Below are positions 59,017-64,000 of a stretch of 64,000 nucleotides of DNA, one piece after another. Positions within the stretch are counted from its first letter, which is position 1; each line of letters opens with the position of its first letter. The stretch comes from Pseudomonas sp. LBUM920 (lineage in GTDB: Bacteria > Pseudomonadota > Gammaproteobacteria > Pseudomonadales > Pseudomonadaceae), in assembly GCF_003852315.1 (NCBI RefSeq), contig NZ_CP027762.1:3143501-3207500 (forward strand), in the 5' to 3' direction. The notes under the pieces are model-generated. The model saw only the letters and a program-made list of their open reading frames with translations. It did not search any database and was not told the origin of the DNA. The translations under genes and the position numbers were made by a program.

Positions 59017-59949
59017 ATGAACTTCAAACGCCTCTTTCCTGTTATGGCCTTGGCTGCCCTGATCTCCCACACCGTGCAAGCCCGCGAACTCAAGGCCCTC
59101 GGCATCAGCATGGGCTCGCTCGGCAACCCGTATTTTGTGACCCTGGCCGATGGCGCCACGGCGCGGGCCAAAGAGCTGAACCCCAATGTCAAAGTGACGT
59201 CGGTGTCGGCCGACTATGACCTGAGCAAGCAGTTCTCGCAGATCGACAACTTCATTTCGTCCAAGGTCGACCTGATCCTGCTCAACGCCGTCGACCCATC
59301 GGCCATGGCCTCGGCCATCAAGAAAGCCCGGGATGCCGGCATTGTCGTGGTGGCTGTGGATGTGGACGCCAAGGGCGTGAACGCCACCGTGCAAACCGAC
59401 AACGTCGAAGCCGGCAAACTGGCGTGCCAGTTCCTGGTGGACAAGCTTGGGGGCAAGGGCAATGTGATCATCCAGAATGGCCCGCAAGTCACCGCCGTGA
59501 CCGACCGCGTCAAAGGCTGCAAGGCCGCCTTCGCCGGTGCGCCAAACATCAAGGTGCTGTCCGATGACCAGGACGGCAAAGGCTCGCGCGAAGGTGGCCT
59601 GAACGTGATGCAGGGTTACCTCACGCGTTTCCCGAAAATCGACGGCCTGTTCGCAATCAACGACCCGCAAGCCATCGGCAGCGACCTGGCGGCCAAGCAG
59701 CTTAAACGCAGCGGCATCCTCATCACCTCGGTGGACGGCGCGCCAGACATCGAAAACGCGCTGAAGACCGACACGCAAATCCAGGCCTCGGCCAGCCAGG
59801 ACCCTTGGGCCATGGCCCAGACCGCCGTGAACGTGGGCAACGACATTCTCAATGACAAGGCCCCGGCCGAAGCGGTTACCCTGCTCACGCCAAAACTGAT
59901 CACCCGCGACAACGTGGCTACGTACAGCGGTTGGTCGAGTAAACATTGA
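59017..59949 (+). CDS. Sugar-binding periplasmic protein (RbsB-like)
   Basis: A 310-residue type I periplasmic binding protein with a Sec signal peptide (FPVMALAALISHTVQA). The mature part shows the RbsB-like pattern SLGNPYFVTLADGATARAKEL, SADYDLSKQFSQIDNFISSKVD, and GDLAAKQL-type end regions. The frame opens upstream at 58969, but ATG at 59017 with AGAGAG before it starts at the signal peptide. It lies third in the operon, before the regulator. Confidence 0.95.
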   Translation: MNFKRLFPVMALAALISHTVQARELKALGISMGSLGNPYFVTLADGATARAKELNPNVKVTSVSADYDLSKQFSQIDNFISSKVDLILLNAVDPSAMASAIKKARDAGIVVVAVDVDAKGVNATVQTDNVEAGKLACQFLVDKLGGKGNVIIQNGPQVTAVTDRVKGCKAAFAGAPNIKVLSDDQDGKGSREGGLNVMQGYLTRFPKIDGLFAINDPQAIGSDLAAKQLKRSGILITSVDGAPDIENALKTDTQIQASASQDPWAMAQTAVNVGNDILNDKAPAEAVTLLTPKLITRDNVATYSGWSSKH

Positions 59950-59974
59950 GTCATTGAGCAAAGGGGAAAGCGTC

Positions 59975-60976
59975 GTGGTCACCATGGATGACGTGGCAAG
60001 CAGGGCGGGGGTGTCGACGTCGACCGTGTCCCACGTGTTGAACGGCACCCGCAAGGTCAGCGAGGCCACGGTGCAAGCGGTGCAGCGCGCGATTCAGGAT
60101 TTGGGCTACATCCCCAATACCCTGGCGCGCTCGCTGGCCCGTTCCAGCACCAGCACGATTGGCGTGGCGATCTCGGCGCTGTCCAACCATTACTTCAGCG
60201 AAACCGTGCACGCGATTGAAACCGAGTGCGCCAAGCACGGCTACATGATGCTGTTTGTCGACCCCCACGACGACCCGGAGCAGGAGCTGCGAGTGGTCAC
60301 GGCGTTGCATCATCGACGGGTCGATGGGATTTTGCTGGCTCCGTCCACCGACTCCAGAGCCCTGGAGTATTTGCAGGCGAATGAAATGCCCACGGTGCTG
60401 GTGGACCGCATGATGAGTACGCAGTTTGACCAGATCGGGGTGGAGAATACCCAGTCCACCCAGGCCCTGGTCGCGCACTTGATTGAACATGGGCACCGCC
60501 GGATCGGCTTTATTGCCGGGCGCGCGGGGCTGGGCACTACCGATGAGCGCGTGGCGGGTTACCGGGCTGCGTTGCAGGCGGCAGGCGTGGCGTTTGACCC
60601 GCAGTTACTGGTCAACGGTGGCTCGAACAGCCAGCCGGCGCGCGTCGCGACTGCGCAGTTGCTGGCCCTGAGTGCGCCGCCTACAGCGATCATGGCGGGC
60701 AATAACCTGATGACGCTGGGCGCCATGCACGCGCTGCGAGACGCGCGGGTCGATGTGCCGGGGCAGATCGCGCTGGTGGGTTTTGATGATTTTGACTGGG
60801 CGGATTTTTTCGTGCCGCGCCTGACCTTGATTGCCCAGCCGGTCCAGGAGCTGGGCGCGCGCGCGGTGCAGATGCTGCTGCAACGCATGGCCTCGCCGGC
60901 CGCGCCGGTGCAAAGTGTGCGCCTGGCGCCGAGCCTGCAATACCGTAATTCATGTGGCTGTATTGGATTGGAATGA
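59975..60976 (+). CDS. LacI family regulator
   Basis: A 333-residue LacI/GalR regulator. The N-terminal DNA-binding part is VTMDDVASRAGVSTSTVSHVL with the hinge helix after it, followed by the sugar-binding-protein-like domain (IGVAISALSNHYFSE; VGFDDFDWADFF). GTG at 59975 is preferred because AGGGGA lies 7 bases upstream; a TTG at 59954 lacks a Shine-Dalgarno, and an ATG at 59984 is also possible. It probably binds the palindromes before the ATPase gene and is released by the transported sugar. Confidence 0.93.
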   Translation: MVTMDDVASRAGVSTSTVSHVLNGTRKVSEATVQAVQRAIQDLGYIPNTLARSLARSSTSTIGVAISALSNHYFSETVHAIETECAKHGYMMLFVDPHDDPEQELRVVTALHHRRVDGILLAPSTDSRALEYLQANEMPTVLVDRMMSTQFDQIGVENTQSTQALVAHLIEHGHRRIGFIAGRAGLGTTDERVAGYRAALQAAGVAFDPQLLVNGGSNSQPARVATAQLLALSAPPTAIMAGNNLMTLGAMHALRDARVDVPGQIALVGFDDFDWADFFVPRLTLIAQPVQELGARAVQMLLQRMASPAAPVQSVRLAPSLQYRNSCGCIGLE

Positions 60977-60983
60977 CCCACGT

Positions 60984-62444
60984 ATGAGCAGTCCTGTTTC
61001 CCTCGGTATTGATTTGGGCACCTCTGAACTCAAGGCGATCCTGATGGACGTCGACGGCGCCGTGCTGGCCCACGCCGGTGTGCGCTTGAGTGTCTCGCGA
61101 CGCCACAGCGGCTGGTCCGAACAGGCCCCGCAAGACTGGTGGCAGGCCTGTTTGCAGGCGCTTGAGCAGTTGCGTGCGCATACGGCGTTCAGTCGTGTGG
61201 TGTGCATCGGGTTGTCCGGGCAGATGCACGGCGCTGTATTGCTCGGGGATGACGACCGGGTGTTGTACCCGGCGATCCTGTGGGACGACTCGCGTGCTGT
61301 CGCCCAAGCTGAGCAGCTCGGGCCCGGCTTCGCCGAAGTCACCGGCAGCCTGCCCATGGCCGGGCTGACCGCGCCGAAACTGCTGTGGTTGCAGCAGCAT
61401 GAACCCGAGGTGTTCAAGGCCATTGACTGCGTGCTCTCGCCCAAGGACTACCTGCGTTTACGCCTGAGTGGCGAGCGCATCAGCGAGATGTCCGATGCGG
61501 CCGGCACACTGTGGCTGGACGTGGCGCAGCGCGAATGGTTCGCGCCGATGCTGCGTGCCACGGGGCTTGCGCCTGCGCAGATGCCCAGGCTGGTGGAAGG
61601 CGGTGCGCCGGCGGGTTGCGTGACGGCGAGCGGGCTGGGTTTGTCGCCCGGCGTGGTGATTGCCGGTGGCGGCGGCGATAACCCGGTGGCGGCCGTCGGC
61701 ATCGGCGCAATCAATGCCGGCGACGGTTTCATCACCCTGGGCACCAGCGCGGCCATCGTCGCTATTACCGATCATGCCGCCGGCAACCCGGCCAGCGCCG
61801 TGCACAGCTTCTGCCACGCGCTGCCTGATCGCTGGTACACCATGGGCGCCATGCTGGCCGGGGCCAGTTGCTTGCGCTGGGTGACACGCTTGACCGGTAT
61901 GCCGGACGAACAAACGCTACTGGACCAGGTGCAGGCGCAGTTGCCGATGGGGCAGCCGATACCGTTGGACACACCCCTGTTTTTGCCCTATCTGGCCGGT
62001 GAACGCACGCCGCACAACGACCCATTGCTGCGCGGCGGTTTCATGAACCTGGGTCACGATTGCACCCCGGCGATGCTCGGTTACGCCGTGATGGAAGGCG
62101 TGGGGTTTGGCTTGCTCGATGCCTTGCACGCCGTGCAATCGGCCGGCGCCAGCGTCGGCGCCTGCGCTTTGGTGGGCGGCGGCGCACGCAGCGAGTACTG
62201 GGCGCAGTTGTTGGCGAACATCCTGCAGCGCGAGATATTTACCTTGCAGGGCAGCGAATTGAGCGCGTGTATTGGGGCGGCGAAGCTGGGGTTTGTAGCG
62301 ATCGGGCAGGGCGCGTCGCTGTTGCACGCGGGCATGCCGGTCAAGGCGCGGTATTGGCCTGATGCGACGCAACAGCCGGTGTTGGAGGCGCGCTATCGCA
62401 AGTTCCAAGGGTTACTGATTGCGGCGAAGGCGCTGCACGACTGA
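60984..62444 (+). CDS. xylB: Xylulokinase-type sugar kinase
   Basis: A 486-residue FGGY-family kinase, close to D-xylulokinase in length and motifs. It opens with GIDLGTSELKAILMD, then has CIGLSGQMHGAVLLGDD, PAILWDDSRAVAQAEQL, FLPYLAGERTPHNDP and VGGGARSEYWAQLLA near the end. It follows the LacI gene by 7 bases and belongs to the sugar operon. It should phosphorylate the ketopentose made from or identical to the imported sugar. The dehydrogenase or isomerase that would feed it is not in this window. Confidence 0.93.
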   Translation: MSSPVSLGIDLGTSELKAILMDVDGAVLAHAGVRLSVSRRHSGWSEQAPQDWWQACLQALEQLRAHTAFSRVVCIGLSGQMHGAVLLGDDDRVLYPAILWDDSRAVAQAEQLGPGFAEVTGSLPMAGLTAPKLLWLQQHEPEVFKAIDCVLSPKDYLRLRLSGERISEMSDAAGTLWLDVAQREWFAPMLRATGLAPAQMPRLVEGGAPAGCVTASGLGLSPGVVIAGGGGDNPVAAVGIGAINAGDGFITLGTSAAIVAITDHAAGNPASAVHSFCHALPDRWYTMGAMLAGASCLRWVTRLTGMPDEQTLLDQVQAQLPMGQPIPLDTPLFLPYLAGERTPHNDPLLRGGFMNLGHDCTPAMLGYAVMEGVGFGLLDALHAVQSAGASVGACALVGGGARSEYWAQLLANILQREIFTLQGSELSACIGAAKLGFVAIGQGASLLHAGMPVKARYWPDATQQPVLEARYRKFQGLLIAAKALHD

Positions 62445-62491
62445 TCAGGCGTCTCGTGGTGAGCGAGCTTGCTGTGGCGAGCAGCCTGGCT

Positions 62492-62623
62492 GTGGCGAGC
62501 GGGCTTGCCCCGCGTTGGGCTGCGAAGCAGCCCCGGGACAGTCACCGCGTTTCTCCCGACGAATTGAGTCGTCAGGTTTCAGGGCCGCTTCGCGCCCCAA
62601 CGCGGGGCAAGCCCGCTCGCCAC
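62492..62623. repeat. 132-bp REP pair, left flank of the RAYT gene
   Basis: GTGGCGAGCGGGCTTGCCCC at the left end and its inverted copy ending GCCCGCTCGCCAC at the right, with a roughly 75-base spacer. It differs from the copy at 63316-63447 at only two positions. Partial additional arms (GTGGCGAGC fragments) lie just to the left. Confidence 0.93.
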
Positions 62624-62709
62624 AGGAAGCCCGTACATCACAGGAAGCCCGTCCACCACAGAAATCCCATCTACCCCAGGAGGCTCGCTTGCCACGTGAG
62701 TCTGCAGCG

Positions 62710-63168
62710 TTACAACCAGGCCGCGTCCCACAACGGATAATCACCAATGTGCTCGACCAGCCCGGCTCGTAGAGGGTTGGCGATCACGTAGCGAGCTATT
62801 TTCCTAGCGTCTTCCTCGGCCCGCACAGCACGGTCGTGATAGCCGCGCTGCCAGAATCTTTCCCGGCTGCCTCGGGCCCGATTGATACTCAGCGTACTGC
62901 GCGACTTGGTCTGGCGCATCACATCGGGCAGGGTCGAGTTATGCAGCTCGAACAACCAATGAAAGTGATCCGGCATGATCACCCACGCCAGTGAGTTGAC
63001 TTGGCCCGCGTCGTGGGTTCGTTTGAATTCTGCTACCAATAATCGTCCCAGCTCAAAACTGTTGAACAAGGGTTGGCGCTGATGCACGACGACGGTAACC
63101 AAATAAGCACGCCCTGATTCTGAGTAACGACCGCGGCGTAATCGGTGAGCGTTGGGCTGACGAGACAA
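62710..63168 (-). CDS. REP-associated tyrosine transposase (RAYT)
   Basis: A 152-residue Y1/HUH single-strand DNA transposase of the RAYT type. The HUH motif is in WVIMPDHFHWLFEL, and the catalytic Tyr is expected in KIARYVIANPLRAGLV. The N-terminus, SRQPNAHRLRRGRYSESGRA, is typical of RAYTs. The start is TTG at 63168 with AAGGAG 7 bases upstream; the frame extends upstream into the REP, but the family pattern begins here. Two 132-bp REP pairs flank the gene. RAYTs are thought to spread REP pairs of their own class. Confidence 0.93.
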   Translation of the reverse strand: MSRQPNAHRLRRGRYSESGRAYLVTVVVHQRQPLFNSFELGRLLVAEFKRTHDAGQVNSLAWVIMPDHFHWLFELHNSTLPDVMRQTKSRSTLSINRARGSRERFWQRGYHDRAVRAEEDARKIARYVIANPLRAGLVEHIGDYPLWDAAWL

Positions 63169-63510
63169 TCCGTTGCTCCTTGCATGGATAAGAAGCTGTG
63201 ACGCTAGCAGCGCAGCCGGAACACCCGCGTTGACTTCCGTGTCCCCATATTTCCACGGGCCTTTTGTGGCAAGCGGGCTTGTGTGAGCGGGCTTACTGTG
63301 GCGAGCGTGCGGGTTGTGGCGAGCGGGCTTGCCCCGCGTTGGGCTGCGAAGCAGCCCCAGGACAGTCACCGCGTTTCTCCCGATGAATTGAGTCGTCAGG
63401 TTTCAGGGCCGCTTCGCGCCCCAACGCGGGGCAAGCCCGCTCGCCACAACCCGCCCGCTCGCCGCAGGAGGCCCACTGACTACAGCTAGCCCACCAGCCA
63501 CTCAATCGGC
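63169..63510. other. Intergenic region, mostly repeat
   Basis: The region between the RAYT gene and the aldo-keto reductase. The 132-bp REP pair (63316-63447) fills its middle. Short GTGGCGAGC and CGAGCGGGCTT fragments flank it. No gene seen. Confidence 0.6.
63316..63447. repeat. 132-bp REP pair, right flank of the RAYT gene
   Basis: Second copy of the 132-bp REP pair, same orientation as the left copy and differing from it by two substitutions (one in the left arm region, one in the spacer). The distance between the inner ends of the two copies is about 690 bases. Confidence 0.93.
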
Positions 63511-63999
63511 TTACAGCGCATCCCACTGCGGTGCAAACGGCGGCTGCACAAAGCGTTGGTCTTTGGGCAACCGCGCGATGGCTTGCATATCCTGCTCATC
63601 GAGCGTGACGTGCAGCGAATCGAGGTTGGCTTGCTGGCTTTGCGGGCGCTGGGCTTTGGGAATCGCCGCCACGCCTTGTTGGCGTAACCAGGCCAGGGCA
63701 ACTTGCGCTGCGCTGGCGCCGTGCTTGGCGCCGATCTGTGTGAGTACCGGGTCAGTGGCCGCGCGACCCTGTGCCAACGGCGCATACGCGACCATCGGGA
63801 TGCGTTTGCCGCGCAGGTAATTGAGCAGGCGGCTCTGGTCGAGGAACGGGTGGTATTCCACCTGTACCGCGGCAATCGGCGTGCCCAGCACATCGATCGC
63901 CTCGCGCAGCATCGGCATGTTGAAGTTGCACACACCGATGTGTTTCACGCGGCCACTGTCGCGCAGAGCCAACAAAGCGTTCATCACGCCGGGCAGGTC
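63511..63999 (-). CDS. Aldo-keto reductase, 5' part outside window
   Basis: The C-terminal 162 residues of an aldo-keto reductase (2,5-diketo-D-gluconate reductase-like group). Visible motifs are VKHIGVCNFNMPML, QVEYHPFLDQSRLL, AYAPLAQGRAATDPVL and VALAWLRQQGVAAIPKAQRPQ, the cofactor-binding end of the barrel. The catalytic Asp, Tyr, Lys and His would lie upstream, beyond the window edge. The frame stays open to the last bases, so the gene is cut by the window, not truncated. Substrate unknown. Confidence 0.9.
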   Translation of the reverse strand, partial: DLPGVMNALLALRDSGRVKHIGVCNFNMPMLREAIDVLGTPIAAVQVEYHPFLDQSRLLNYLRGKRIPMVAYAPLAQGRAATDPVLTQIGAKHGASAAQVALAWLRQQGVAAIPKAQRPQSQQANLDSLHVTLDEQDMQAIARLPKDQRFVQPPFAPQWDAL

Positions 64000-64000
64000 C

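Noticed and set aside
56465..60976. Calling the sugar operon a ribose (rbs) operon
   Set aside because: The transporter parts are RbsABC-like, but the kinase is of xylulokinase type and no ribokinase is present, so the substrate is left open.
62419..62772. Open frames on both strands over the left RAYT flank
   Set aside because: They translate the REP arms (repeated SGLAPRWAA and GERACPALG type peptides) and are artefacts of the repeat.

Overview
The window reads as chromosomal DNA of a Pseudomonas of the fluorescens group. GC content is high throughout. The block aprA-aprI-aprD-aprE-aprF-prtA-prtB-lipA is the classical alkaline protease/lipase locus of spoilage and soil fluorescent pseudomonads, and REP repeats of the Pseudomonas type are scattered between genes. 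I see no rRNA, tRNA, prophage or CRISPR array.

Layout. 1-0.8 kb: 3' part of a DmpA-type peptidase. 1.1-15.3 kb: an exoenzyme island, with an RTX metalloprotease and its inhibitor, a dedicated type I secretion system, two tandem autotransporter subtilases and an RTX lipase that should share the same exporter. 15.3-16.2 kb: three small envelope proteins. 16.3-20.3 kb: a FAN1-like VRR-NUC nuclease translationally coupled to a nuclease-helicase. 20.2-23.2 kb: a short-chain dehydrogenase (apparently with an ATA initiation codon) divergent from an AraC regulator and an epoxide-hydrolase-like enzyme. 23.1-28.7 kb: a two-component system divergent from an exported methionine-sulfoxide repair set (Tat-type MsrB, CcdA/thioredoxin fusion, Sec-type MsrA). 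28.8-34.5 kb: an NTF2-like protein, an alpha-E/ATP-grasp pair, three small hypothetical genes and a Na+/H+ antiporter. 34.6-39.6 kb: a 1674-residue toxin-like protein ending in a TcdA/TcdB-type glycosyltransferase domain. 39.8-42.7 kb: LysR regulator/aldo-keto reductase pair and CDP-diacylglycerol diphosphatase.

43-49.8 kb holds an amino-acid uptake and metabolism locus whose first gene fuses an aminotransferase to an ABC ATPase. It is followed by a binding protein, two permeases, a DMT exporter, a BetI/TetR-type regulator and a zinc deacylase. Matching TGAAC-N4-GTTCA sites lie in front of both transcription units, so I infer one regulon. 50-54.6 kb: HAD hydrolase, LysR regulator, and a sensor kinase/receiver/receiver-EAL operon. 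54.6-55.6 kb: a gene-poor kilobase with a strongly strand-skewed segment, a repeat able to fold into a tight three-way junction next to a small ORF, and two REP pairs. 55.6-62.4 kb: a candidate papain-like protein, then a sugar ABC transporter operon with a LacI regulator and xylulokinase. 62.4-63.5 kb: a RAYT transposase gene between two nearly identical 132-bp REP pairs. The right edge cuts an aldo-keto reductase.

The items most worth following up are the aminotransferase-ATPase fusion regulon, the glycosyltransferase toxin, the three-way-junction repeat with its small ORF, the RAYT/REPIN unit, the FAN1/helicase pair and the ATA start of the dehydrogenase. All calls come from reading the sequence; no database search was run.
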